Source of the DNA: an uncultured Bacteroidales bacterium
GTDB taxonomy: Bacteria > Bacteroidota > Bacteroidia > Bacteroidales > Paludibacteraceae
Assembly: GCA_902780495.1 (NCBI GenBank)
Contig: CACZFM010000009.1
Coordinates: 1 to 64,000 of the forward strand
Direction: 5' to 3'
Length of the DNA stretch: 64,000 nucleotides
A program made the position numbers and the translations under genes. Positions 7,120 to 15,189 of the stretch are shown here, in pieces (the first letter of the stretch is position 1; the number at the start of each line of letters is the position of its first letter). The notes under the pieces are model-generated. The model ran no database searches, was not told the DNA's origin, and worked only from the letters and a program-made list of their open reading frames with translations.

Positions 7120-7716
7120 TTACTTTTTATAACGCTCGTTCATTCCGGCAATAACTTCCGATGTGACATCATAGCCTTCGGTAGCCATAAGCACATTGTC
7201 CTTTGCATTGTTGCTCAAGATAATCTGGAAGCGGCCATCGGCATTGAAATCACGCAAGAACGCCTGCAAAGAGTCCGCGAGACGGATATTGAGTTCCTGA
7301 TTCTCAACCATAATATCCTGCGACAACTTTGCCTCCAGGTCTTCCAAATCCTGCTGCTTTTTCTGCAAACGCTGATACTCGCTCTGTGCTCTTTCCTGCG
7401 AAAGGAAGGCACGATTCTCCATTTTCTGTTGGAAATCAGTCATCTCTTGCTGCAGGGTGCGGGCGCGTGTGTTAAGTTTAAGGCGCGCATCCTCCTGTTT
7501 GCGCATCAACTGTTCGTTCGCCTCCTGTGCAAAGGTGTAATGCAAAAGCAGGCTATCCACATTGAGAAAAGCAATGGGCATATTCCCCTCCAAAACAGGT
7601 GCCGCATCAGCAGAGGTGCACACCTTCTTGCAAGAAGGACGGAAAAGGAAAACAAGCACAAAGAGTGCGATAATAGCAACGCAATAAATGACGTTCAGAA
7701 TGGTTTGTTTGTTCAT
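7120..7716 (-). CDS. OmpH/Skp-family periplasmic chaperone
   Basis: 198 aa. An N-terminal membrane segment (VIYCVAIIALFVLVFLF) is followed by the OmpH/Skp layout: a short strand (IAFLNVDSLLLHYTFAQEANEQL), a long charged coiled coil of about 90 residues rich in Q, E, K and R, and a C-terminal strand (RFQIILSNNAKDNVLMATEGYDVT). Skp-type proteins hold unfolded outer-membrane proteins in the periplasm. Here the uncleaved-looking anchor suggests membrane tethering. It stands between a small membrane protein and the Wzi-like barrel, which fits a chaperone serving that barrel. Confidence 0.85.
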   Translation of the reverse strand: MNKQTILNVIYCVAIIALFVLVFLFRPSCKKVCTSADAAPVLEGNMPIAFLNVDSLLLHYTFAQEANEQLMRKQEDARLKLNTRARTLQQEMTDFQQKMENRAFLSQERAQSEYQRLQKKQQDLEDLEAKLSQDIMVENQELNIRLADSLQAFLRDFNADGRFQIILSNNAKDNVLMATEGYDVTSEVIAGMNERYKK

Positions 7717-7740
7717 ATTGATTCAAATTTTTAGATTATA

Positions 7741-7947
7741 CTACATGTTTTTTGCATCTATCCTATTGACATCCACCCGACGCGCTTCGCGGTCCTGCGC
7801 CGTAGCACAATGTATGCCATGCCGCTTCATAAGCGGAGACTCGGAGATATGCTGCGAGGAAAAACGCCCATTCTTCCGCAAGATGAGCCTTACCGAAAGC
7901 AAAACCATCGCCAAGGCAACAAACCCTATTGCAAGCCATATTTCCAT
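7741..7947 (-). CDS. Small single-span membrane protein with conserved-looking C-tail
   Basis: 68 aa from the ATG at 7947. One N-terminal membrane helix (residues 3-23, LAIGFVALAMVLLSVRLIL) is followed by a short polar tail with KNGRFSSQHIS and HGIHCATAQDREARR. I recall similar short proteins in Bacteroidales but know no function. A longer reading from 7980 can be excluded because the promoter -7 box lies at 7970-7977, so an ATG at 7980 would be untranscribed. It is first in an operon with ompH (24 bp) and the Wzi-like gene. Confidence 0.7.
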   Translation of the reverse strand: MEIWLAIGFVALAMVLLSVRLILRKNGRFSSQHISESPLMKRHGIHCATAQDREARRVDVNRIDAKNM

Positions 7948-7969
7948 ACACAATACTCCAATTAGCCTG

Positions 7970-8001
7970 CAAAGATACATCTTTTCTGCGACATGAACAA
8001 A
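7970..8001 (-). promoter_or_regulatory. Promoter of the small membrane protein-ompH-wzi operon
   Basis: On the minus strand a TTTG -33 box (complement of 7998-8001), a 20-bp spacer and TATCTTTG (complement of 7970-7977). It decides the start of the first gene (7947, not 7980). It is divergent to the bactofilin promoter 36 bp away. Confidence 0.7.
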
Positions 8002-8036
8002 CTTTTCGCACTTTTTTACAAAAAAATGCGCGTACG

Positions 8037-8068
8037 CTTGCGTATATGAAAAAATAGCAGTAACTTTG
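8037..8068 (+). promoter_or_regulatory. Promoter of the bactofilin gene
   Basis: CTTG at 8037-8040, a 20-bp spacer and TAACTTTG at 8061-8068 form a Bacteroidetes-type promoter. The ATG at 8126 lies about 50 nt downstream of the expected transcription start. Confidence 0.7.
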
Positions 8069-8125
8069 CGCGCTTATTTTGATGAGCAATGAAAATTATT
8101 CATCCATAAAACCGATAGAAATATT

Positions 8126-8485
8126 ATGGCACAGCAACAACAGAACATGGGTACACTATTCAACGCCCTTACTGCAGGAAGCAAAATAACCGGCACAATA
8201 GAAGCCGATTCAGACATCCGTGTTGACGGAACGATAGAAGGAGATGTAAAGTGCACAGGCAAGGTAGTAATAGGAGAACAAGGTCTGGTACACGGCAACA
8301 TCCAATGTCAGAACGCAGAGATTATGGGCAGACTAAACGGGACTGCCGTCATCAGCCAAACACTGGCTCTCCGTGCGACCGGCGCCATCCAGGGTGATAT
8401 TCAGACAGGCATCCTGATTGTGGAACCGAATGCAATCTTTAACGGCACCTGCTCAATGGGAAACAAAGAGCAAGAGGAAGCATAA
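8126..8485 (+). CDS. Bactofilin (polymer-forming cytoskeletal protein)
   Basis: 119 aa, usual size for the family. A short disordered N-terminus (MAQQQQNMGTLFNAL) precedes a right-handed beta-helix core with the repeating hydrophobic pattern of bactofilins: SDIRVDGTIEGDVKCTGK, VVIGEQGLVHGNI, GRLNGTAVISQTLALR and GAIQGDI. Bactofilins polymerise without nucleotide and form membrane-associated scaffolds for cell-wall enzymes or polar structures. It has its own promoter and leads a long co-directional run of genes; the next, DUF1015, starts 87 bp later. No M23 peptidase partner is adjacent, although these often accompany bactofilins. Confidence 0.9.
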   Translation: MAQQQQNMGTLFNALTAGSKITGTIEADSDIRVDGTIEGDVKCTGKVVIGEQGLVHGNIQCQNAEIMGRLNGTAVISQTLALRATGAIQGDIQTGILIVEPNAIFNGTCSMGNKEQEEA

Positions 8486-8572
8486 CCATGCAGACAACAG
8501 CCCTACGGGGCTACAAGACAATACTAAAAACAATCAACAATCAATCCATTAACCATTAAAAACATTCTTATC

Positions 8573-9817
8573 ATGAGAATTAAACCATTCCGCGGCGTTC
8601 GTCCGCCCAAACAACTGGTTGAGAAAGTCAACAGCCGTCCGTACGATGTATTGAACAGTGAAGAGGCACGCAAAGAGGCAGAGGGTAACCCCATGTCGCT
8701 GTACCACATCATCAAGCCCGAAATCAACTTCGAGCCCGGTACCGATGAGCACGACCCGAAAGTGTATGCTTCCGCCCGTGAGCATTTCGACCTGTTCAAG
8801 AAGAACGGCTGGCTCGTACAGGACAAGAAAGAATGCTACTATGTTTACGCACAAACTATGGGAAACCGCACCCAATACGGTCTGGTGGTAGCCGCATGGT
8901 TTGAGGACTACATGGCAGGACGCATCAAGAAGCACGAGTTGACACGTAGAGACAAAGAGGAAGACCGCATGAAGCACGTGCGTGTGAACAACGCCAACAT
9001 TGAGCCGGTGTTCTTTGCCTACAAGCATGTGGACGAATTGGACCGCATCATTGCCAAATACACTGCACAGACCCCTGAATATGACTTTGTAGCCGAGATT
9101 GACGGCTTCGGGCATAAGTTCTGGGTGATTGACGATGACAAGGACATTCAGCGCATTACCGAGCTGGTAAAAGAAATTCCCGCTATGTATATTGCTGACG
9201 GTCACCACCGCAGTGCAGCAGCCGCCCTTGTGGGTAACGAGCGCAAACAGCAGAACCCGCACCACACAGGCGATGAGGAATATTGCTTCTTCCTGGCCGT
9301 TTGCTTCCCCGACAACCAACTGAACATCATTGACTACAACCGCGTAGTGAAAGACTTGAACGGCCTGACCGACGAGCAATTCCTTGCTGCCGTAGCCGAA
9401 GACTTTGACGTTGAGAAGATGGGCACCGAGATATACAAGCCCAACCGTCTGCATAACTTCTCACTATACTTGGGTGGCAACTGGTACAGCCTGACCGCAA
9501 AAGCAGGCCGTTATAACGACAACGACCCGATAGGCGTGCTGGACGTAACCATTTCGTCGAACCTGATACTGGACAAGATTCTCGGCATCAAGGACCTGCG
9601 CAGTGACAAACGCATTGACTTCGTAGGCGGTATCCGTGGTCTTGGCGAACTGAAGCGCCGCGTTGATTCCGGTGAGATGAAAGTGGCTCTGGCTCTGTAT
9701 CCCGTGACGATGCAACAAATCATAGACATTGCTGATTCGGGCAATATCATGCCTCCGAAGACCACTTGGTTTGAACCCAAGCTGCGCAGCGGCCTCGTGA
9801 TCCATGAACTGGACTAA
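8573..9817 (+). CDS. DUF1015 family protein (ParB/Srx-like fold)
   Basis: 414 aa, full family length. It begins with the family signature IKPFRGVRPP and RPYDVLNSEEAR, and has the central invariant motif YIADGHHRSAAA at about residue 205. From my knowledge of the family, DUF1015 genes often sit next to serC and serA in Bacteroidetes, and the related SerK kinase is ParB/Srx-like, so a serine or phosphoserine kinase-type activity is possible; no serA or serC is in this window. Its last 14 bases overlap the start of the PorE-like gene in another frame, suggesting translational coupling. Function is not established from sequence. Confidence 0.8.
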   Translation: MRIKPFRGVRPPKQLVEKVNSRPYDVLNSEEARKEAEGNPMSLYHIIKPEINFEPGTDEHDPKVYASAREHFDLFKKNGWLVQDKKECYYVYAQTMGNRTQYGLVVAAWFEDYMAGRIKKHELTRRDKEEDRMKHVRVNNANIEPVFFAYKHVDELDRIIAKYTAQTPEYDFVAEIDGFGHKFWVIDDDKDIQRITELVKEIPAMYIADGHHRSAAAALVGNERKQQNPHHTGDEEYCFFLAVCFPDNQLNIIDYNRVVKDLNGLTDEQFLAAVAEDFDVEKMGTEIYKPNRLHNFSLYLGGNWYSLTAKAGRYNDNDPIGVLDVTISSNLILDKILGIKDLRSDKRIDFVGGIRGLGELKRRVDSGEMKVALALYPVTMQQIIDIADSGNIMPPKTTWFEPKLRSGLVIHELD

Positions 9818-11906
9818 GTCCATATATATGCTATTGGCAGGTGCCATCCTTATGGTTGGCACCTCTGCCTGTAGCATCAAGACACGCATCAAACGCGCCG
9901 ACCGCAAGTTTGCCATAGGCGAATACTATGATGCCGCTGAGATATACCGAAACTGCTACGGCCGTATCTCCGCGAAGAGTGAACGCAGCCTGAAAGCCAG
10001 GGTCGCGTTCAATCAAGGTGAGTGTTACCGTATCCTGAATAGTCCGAAAGCGGTGAAGAGTTATCAGAATGCCGTCCGGTATAAGTATCAGGACAGTATC
10101 GCTTATCTCCGTCTTGCGCAAGTGCTACACTATCAGGGCAAGTACCGTGACGCAGAGAAAAACTACACCATCTATCTGGAAGGGCATCCCAATTCGGATG
10201 TTGCCAAGTACGGCATCTATGCCTGCCGCCAGATTGAGCAATGGAAAAAACAGCCGTCCCGCTACCGTGTTCATGCGGCAAAAGATTTCAATTACAAGAA
10301 GTCCGGTAACTTTGCGCCCGCCTTCATCGGTGAAGACGGTGATGCCCTGATGTTCACCAGCAACCGCAAGATACAGAACTCGAAGGACAAAAAGACGCTG
10401 AAACGTCCCAGTCCAGTGACGGGTCAGCCAACCTACAACCTGTTTACGACAAAGAAAGATGCAAGTGGCAAGTGGAAAGAGATAGAGTTGCCCGACGGCA
10501 TCTACGGTGAATCCGAAAGCGAAGAGAACAGCAACGAGAACGACAGCACACAGCAAGACAAGAATGCCATTGCCGCTGAGTTGGGCGCATGCTGCTTCAC
10601 CGCTGACGGAAAGACCATGTATTTTACCTATTCCAAGCCCATCAACGGACAGGATCTCGGCGCAAAGATATTCCGTTCGGATCGTGCGGGCGGCGAATGG
10701 GGAGAACCACAAGAAGTGAAACTATTCCAAGACAGCAGCATCACCGTAGGTCACCCAGCCGTAACCGCCAATGGTGATACCCTATACTTTGTGAGTGACG
10801 CCCCCGGCGGTTTCGGAGGCAAAGACATCTGGCGTGCCGAGGAAGAAGAAGGGCAATGGATAAACATTACCAACATGGGGCCACAAATCAACACAGGCAC
10901 CGATGAACTGTATCCATCGGTACGGAGAGGCGGCGTGCTCTACTTCTCTTCGACAGGATTGCCCGGATACGGCGGACTGGATATATTCATGGCCCGTCCA
11001 ACAGGCAGAGACACTATCTATGACGATGTGAGCGAGAACAGAATCGCTATATACCAGGTGCAGAACATGGGGCTACCGCTTAACAGCAACGGCGATGACT
11101 TCGGCATTACGTTTGAGGGGAACAAAGAAGAGGGTTACTTCTCCTCCAACCGCGGTCAAGCCAAAGGACTAGACCAGATATACCATTTTGTGCTGCCGGA
11201 AATCGTGTTTGCCGTGGAAGGCAAAGTGGCGGACAACAACGGGGACCCATTGAGCGAAGGTATCATCCGCCTGGTGGGAGACGACGGTACCAATGTCAAG
11301 ATGCAAATCCGCCGTGACGGCACCTACCGCCTGAAATTGAAGAAAAACGTCCGTTATGTGATGCTGGCCACATCGCGAGGGCATCTAAACCAGAAGCAAA
11401 CGCTGACGACAGAGGGACTGGAAGCCAGTCATACCTATCAGCAAGACTTTGCACTGGCTCCCATATCGAAACCGATAACGATGAACAACGTGTTCTATGA
11501 AACAGGCCGTTGGGAACTGACCGAGAACAGTTCGGAAGAGTTAATGCACCTAGTAAAGATGTTAGAGGACAACCCCAATATCACCATCGAATTGGGTGCA
11601 CACACAGACCGCGTGGGTGACGACGCGAGCAACAAGACCTTAAGCGAGAAACGCGCACAAGCGTGCGTGAATTTCCTTATCAAAGCGGGAATAGAAAAGG
11701 ACCGGTTGACGGCAGTAGGCTATGGAGAAACACATCCCGTAGTTGCCGACGAGGCACTGCACAACCAATACCGCTTTATTCCTACCGGCCAAGAACTGAA
11801 CGAGACCTTTGTGCTGACGCTGACGAAAGAGCAACAGGAAATCTGCAACCAACTGAACCGCCGCACAGAGTTCCGTGTACTGAAAACAACCTATAAACTG
11901 TACTAA
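9804..11906 (+). CDS. porE: PorE-like OmpA-family lipoprotein (TPR, beta-propeller, CRD, OmpA)
   Basis: 700 aa. Lipoprotein signal (MNWTKSIYMLLAGAILMVGTSAC; mature Cys23), then TPR repeats (about 30-140), a PD40/WD40-type propeller with motifs such as DALMFTSNR, KTMYFTYSK, DTLYFVSDAPGGFGGKDIW and GVLYFSSTGLPGYGGLDIF (160-460), a carboxypeptidase-regulatory-like domain (468-553), and a peptidoglycan-binding OmpA C-terminal domain (GAHTDRVGD, NKTLSEKRA). This domain order is that of PorE, a T9SS component that links the secretion machine to the cell wall; other Bacteroidetes OmpA lipoproteins share it, so the specific name is probable, not certain. The start overlaps the DUF1015 stop. The T9SS cargo at 60293-64000 supports a secretion role. 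Confidence 0.75.
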   Translation: MNWTKSIYMLLAGAILMVGTSACSIKTRIKRADRKFAIGEYYDAAEIYRNCYGRISAKSERSLKARVAFNQGECYRILNSPKAVKSYQNAVRYKYQDSIAYLRLAQVLHYQGKYRDAEKNYTIYLEGHPNSDVAKYGIYACRQIEQWKKQPSRYRVHAAKDFNYKKSGNFAPAFIGEDGDALMFTSNRKIQNSKDKKTLKRPSPVTGQPTYNLFTTKKDASGKWKEIELPDGIYGESESEENSNENDSTQQDKNAIAAELGACCFTADGKTMYFTYSKPINGQDLGAKIFRSDRAGGEWGEPQEVKLFQDSSITVGHPAVTANGDTLYFVSDAPGGFGGKDIWRAEEEEGQWINITNMGPQINTGTDELYPSVRRGGVLYFSSTGLPGYGGLDIFMARPTGRDTIYDDVSENRIAIYQVQNMGLPLNSNGDDFGITFEGNKEEGYFSSNRGQAKGLDQIYHFVLPEIVFAVEGKVADNNGDPLSEGIIRLVGDDGTNVKMQIRRDGTYRLKLKKNVRYVMLATSRGHLNQKQTLTTEGLEASHTYQQDFALAPISKPITMNNVFYETGRWELTENSSEELMHLVKMLEDNPNITIELGAHTDRVGDDASNKTLSEKRAQACVNFLIKAGIEKDRLTAVGYGETHPVVADEALHNQYRFIPTGQELNETFVLTLTKEQQEICNQLNRRTEFRVLKTTYKLY

Positions 11907-11912
11907 ACGAAG

Positions 11913-12707
11913 ATGCAACAATACCTTGACCTCTGCCGCCGTATTCTGAACGAAGGGCACCGCAAACAAGACCGTACGGGTACGGGAACGCTATCCGTGT
12001 TCGGGCACCAGATGCGCTTCAGGATGGACGAAGGGTTCCCATTGCTAACGACAAAGAAGCTGCACCTAAAGAGCATTATTTACGAACTGCTCTGGTTCCT
12101 TCGCGGTGATACCAATGTGCGATACCTGCAAGAGCATGGTGTGCGCATTTGGAATGAGTGGGCAGACGAGAAGGGTGAATTAGGGCCCGTGTACGGTCAC
12201 CAATGGCGTTCCTGGCCTGATTACGAAGGCGGGCACATAGACCAGATACGGAACATTACGGAACAACTGAAGAGTAACCCTGACAGCCGTAGGCTGATGG
12301 TATCGGCATGGAATGTCGCCGAAGTGGAAAAGATGGCGTTACCTCCCTGCCACTGCCTGTTCCAGTTCTACGTAGCAGACGGCAAACTGAGCCTACAACT
12401 ATACCAACGCAGTGCCGATGTGTTCCTGGGCGTACCCTTCAACATCGCCAGTTACGCCCTTCTGCTACAGATGATGGCGCAAGTGACAGGCCTACAATGC
12501 GGCGACTTTGTGCATACGTTAGGGGATGCGCACATCTACCTTAACCATACGGAACAGGTGCAACTACAGCTAACACGCACCCCACGTCCGCTACCCAAGA
12601 TGAATCTGAATCCAGAGGTGAAGGACTTGTTCGGATTCCAGTATGAAGACTTCAGCCTAACCGACTATGACCCATACCCGCATATAGCAGGTACGGTAAG
12701 CGTATAA
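11913..12707 (+). CDS. thyA: Thymidylate synthase
   Basis: 264 aa, the same length as E. coli ThyA. It contains the N-terminal [20 protein letters not shown] dUMP-site arginine region, the catalytic cysteine motif ([12 protein letters not shown]), the dUMP-binding [18 protein letters not shown] and DVHIYLNH-type segment (GDAHIYLNH). It converts dUMP to dTMP with methylenetetrahydrofolate and yields dihydrofolate, which the DHFR encoded 8 bp downstream recycles. The thyA-folA pair is a classic functional operon. Confidence 0.97.
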   Translation: MQQYLDLCRRILNEGHRKQDRTGTGTLSVFGHQMRFRMDEGFPLLTTKKLHLKSIIYELLWFLRGDTNVRYLQEHGVRIWNEWADEKGELGPVYGHQWRSWPDYEGGHIDQIRNITEQLKSNPDSRRLMVSAWNVAEVEKMALPPCHCLFQFYVADGKLSLQLYQRSADVFLGVPFNIASYALLLQMMAQVTGLQCGDFVHTLGDAHIYLNHTEQVQLQLTRTPRPLPKMNLNPEVKDLFGFQYEDFSLTDYDPYPHIAGTVSV

Positions 12708-12715
12708 AGAAAGAG

Positions 12716-13210
12716 ATGACGAGTATCATTGTAGCCATAGACGAACACAACGCCATCGGGCGCAAGGGAGGCCTGCTGTGCCACCTGCCTCAGGACATGC
12801 AGCACTTCAAGGCACTGACCACCGGTCATACGATAGTGATGGGCAGAACGACCTATCTCTCTTTCCCTCGCCGGCCGTTACCCAACCGCCGCCATGTGGT
12901 ACTGACAAGAGACACAGAATGGCATGAGGATGGTATATTGGTGGCACATACCCGACAGGAAGCGGAAGCACTGCTGAACGACAAGGAAGAGAACTTCATT
13001 ATCGGAGGCGGGCAAATATATAAGGAATGGCTACCGAAAGCCGACAAACTGTATGTGACACGCATACACCACGTATTCGAGGATGCTGACACGTTCTTCC
13101 CCACCCTTGACCTGACCCATTGGCAGACGGTGAAGCAGACTGAATACAAGGCTGACGAGAAGAACCCGTACGACTTACGTTTCATTGAATATACAAAACG
13201 AACTATATAA
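12716..13210 (+). CDS. folA: Dihydrofolate reductase, with Cys at the position of the conserved Trp22
   Basis: 164 aa. It has the DHFR signatures IIVAIDEHNAIGRKGGLL, LPQDMQHFKALT, IVMGRTTYLSFP, LPNRRHVVLTR and FIIGGGQIYKEWLP. The substrate-binding Asp27 is present. Residue 22, which is the active-site Trp in E. coli and most bacterial DHFRs, is Cys here (LLCHLP), with no indels needed to align it. This could influence folate or antifolate binding. It is coupled to thyA and followed 9 bp later by yidC. Confidence 0.95.
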   Translation: MTSIIVAIDEHNAIGRKGGLLCHLPQDMQHFKALTTGHTIVMGRTTYLSFPRRPLPNRRHVVLTRDTEWHEDGILVAHTRQEAEALLNDKEENFIIGGGQIYKEWLPKADKLYVTRIHHVFEDADTFFPTLDLTHWQTVKQTEYKADEKNPYDLRFIEYTKRTI

Positions 13211-13219
13211 CTAACAAAC

Positions 13220-15130
13220 ATGGATAAGAACACTATTATCGGCTTTATACTGATAGCCGGCATTCTGGTAGGATTCTCCCTACTGACCCGTCCCTCGCAG
13301 GAAGAGATGGCGGAGAGACAACGTATCAATGACAGCATTGCGCTTGCGCACCAATTAGAGCAAGAAGCCCAACAACTGAGCCTTCAGCTTGCTTCCGCTC
13401 AGGCTACTGCAGAGGCAACAGCCACAGACAGTGCCGCCCTGCGCGAGCAAATCCGTGCCACTTACGGTGCATTAGCCATATCGGCCGAAGGCGAAGCAAA
13501 AGAGGTTGTGCTGGAGAACAGCCGCCTCCGCCTGACATTCACCACCAAAGGCGGATATATGCAGCGTGCAGAACTGAAGGAATACAAAGCATACGGCGAC
13601 TCCGTTAACAACCTGAGCCTATTCCGCGGTGACGAAAGCAATATGGCATTTACCCTGGTGACCGCCAACAACCGTATTCTTTCGACCAGTGAACTCTACT
13701 TTGAGCCACTGCAACCCAATCCGCAAAACCTCATCATGCGTCTGCATACCGATATGGAAGGGAGCTGGCTGGATTTCGTCTATACCCTGCATGAAGACGA
13801 CTACATGCTGCACTTCTCCATCCAAGCCCACAACATGCAACACGTACTGGCGCAGAACATCAATTCATTGGAGATGCAATGGCACCAGCTTATTCCCCAA
13901 CAGGAGCGCGGACGCAAGTTCGAAGAGCGTTATTCGGTGCTGCAATATATGCTGGCAGGCGGAGAACAGGAACGCATGTCGGAGTCGAAGCACGACAGCC
14001 AGCGCGAGTCGGCACGCGTGAAATGGATAGGTTACAAAGACCAATTCTTCTCCACAGTACTGATTGCCGACGAGAGTTTTGCTTCCTCCGAGTTTGAATC
14101 CACTCCCCAAGACAAGCTATCCCGCTACATCAAGGAGTACCGTACGCGTACGACTGTGGACTTCGATATTACAGGTAAGAAAGAGACAGGTTTCCGTTTC
14201 TTCATGGGTCCGAACAACTATAACCTTCTGAAGGCATACGACCACGACGCTATAGACGGACAAGAGCTTCATTTGCAGGAACTGGTGCTGCAAGGATGGC
14301 GCATCATTATATGGATTAACCAGATATTCTCATTCCCCGTCTTTGACTGGCTGATGCGGACAGGCTGGCACATCGGTATTGTGATTCTGCTGATGACCCT
14401 AATCATCAAACTGATTATTCTTCCGTTCGTGTTCGCCTCTTACCGTTCGAGCGCGAAGATGCGCGTACTGAAACCGCAGATAGATGCTATCAATGCCAAG
14501 TTCCCTGCCGAGAAGATGGCAGAGCGTCAGCAGGCGATGATGCAACTATACAGCCGCGCCGGCGTCAGTCCCATGTCCGGCTGTGTGCCCATGCTCTTCC
14601 AGATGCCGATACTGATGGCTATGTTTTGGTTCTTCCCGACCGCCATCGAACTGCGCGGTCAGTCGCTGTGGTGGGCTGAGGATCTGTCGGCATACGATGC
14701 CATTCTGACCTGGGGCTACAACATTCCGTTCCTGGGTGACCACATCAGTCTGTTCTGTTTGATAATGACCATTGCCAACATCGCCTATACCACTATCACC
14801 ATGCAACAACAGACGATGGATCCGAGCATGAAGATGATGCGCTGGATGATGTACCTGATGCCGGTGATGTTCCTCTTCATCTTCAACGACTATGCAGCCG
14901 GATTGAGCTACTACTACACGCTGTCGCTCGCCATCACCATTCTGCAGACGATGATTTTCCGCTGGTCGATTGACGACAAGAAACTGCTTGCGCAGATGGA
15001 GGCCAATGCGAAGAAGAAAGCCAACTCGCCCCACAAGCCCACGTTCATGGAGCGTCTGCAAAAGATGCAGCAAGAGCAACAGCGTATGGCGCGAGAGAAT
15101 GCCAAGGCACAACAGAAACGTATGCGCTGA
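13220..15130 (+). CDS. yidC: Membrane protein insertase YidC
   Basis: 636 aa. An N-terminal membrane anchor (NTIIGFILIAGILVGFSLL) is followed by a Q/A-rich linker, a large periplasmic beta-sandwich domain (about residues 80-350) and the conserved five-helix insertase core: WHIGIVILLMTLIIKLIILP, ASYRSSAKMR with the hydrophilic-groove Arg, PMLFQMPILMAMFWFF and later helices. The C-terminus is basic and coiled (KMQQEQQRMARENAKAQQKRMR), as in many Bacteroidetes YidC proteins, and may contact the ribosome. It inserts and folds inner-membrane proteins with or without Sec. Its stop touches the next reading frame. Confidence 0.96.
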   Translation: MDKNTIIGFILIAGILVGFSLLTRPSQEEMAERQRINDSIALAHQLEQEAQQLSLQLASAQATAEATATDSAALREQIRATYGALAISAEGEAKEVVLENSRLRLTFTTKGGYMQRAELKEYKAYGDSVNNLSLFRGDESNMAFTLVTANNRILSTSELYFEPLQPNPQNLIMRLHTDMEGSWLDFVYTLHEDDYMLHFSIQAHNMQHVLAQNINSLEMQWHQLIPQQERGRKFEERYSVLQYMLAGGEQERMSESKHDSQRESARVKWIGYKDQFFSTVLIADESFASSEFESTPQDKLSRYIKEYRTRTTVDFDITGKKETGFRFFMGPNNYNLLKAYDHDAIDGQELHLQELVLQGWRIIIWINQIFSFPVFDWLMRTGWHIGIVILLMTLIIKLIILPFVFASYRSSAKMRVLKPQIDAINAKFPAEKMAERQQAMMQLYSRAGVSPMSGCVPMLFQMPILMAMFWFFPTAIELRGQSLWWAEDLSAYDAILTWGYNIPFLGDHISLFCLIMTIANIAYTTITMQQQTMDPSMKMMRWMMYLMPVMFLFIFNDYAAGLSYYYTLSLAITILQTMIFRWSIDDKKLLAQMEANAKKKANSPHKPTFMERLQKMQQEQQRMARENAKAQQKRMR

Positions 15131-15189
15131 TGCAGCAACGCGAACCCAAGAGCAAACTATCCATTCACGAAACTATATCAATCATCAAT

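Noticed and set aside
8549..9454. 301-codon minus-strand open frame opposite DUF1015
   Set aside because: DUF1015 motifs on the plus strand are decisive; the antisense product is hydrophobic nonsense without motifs.
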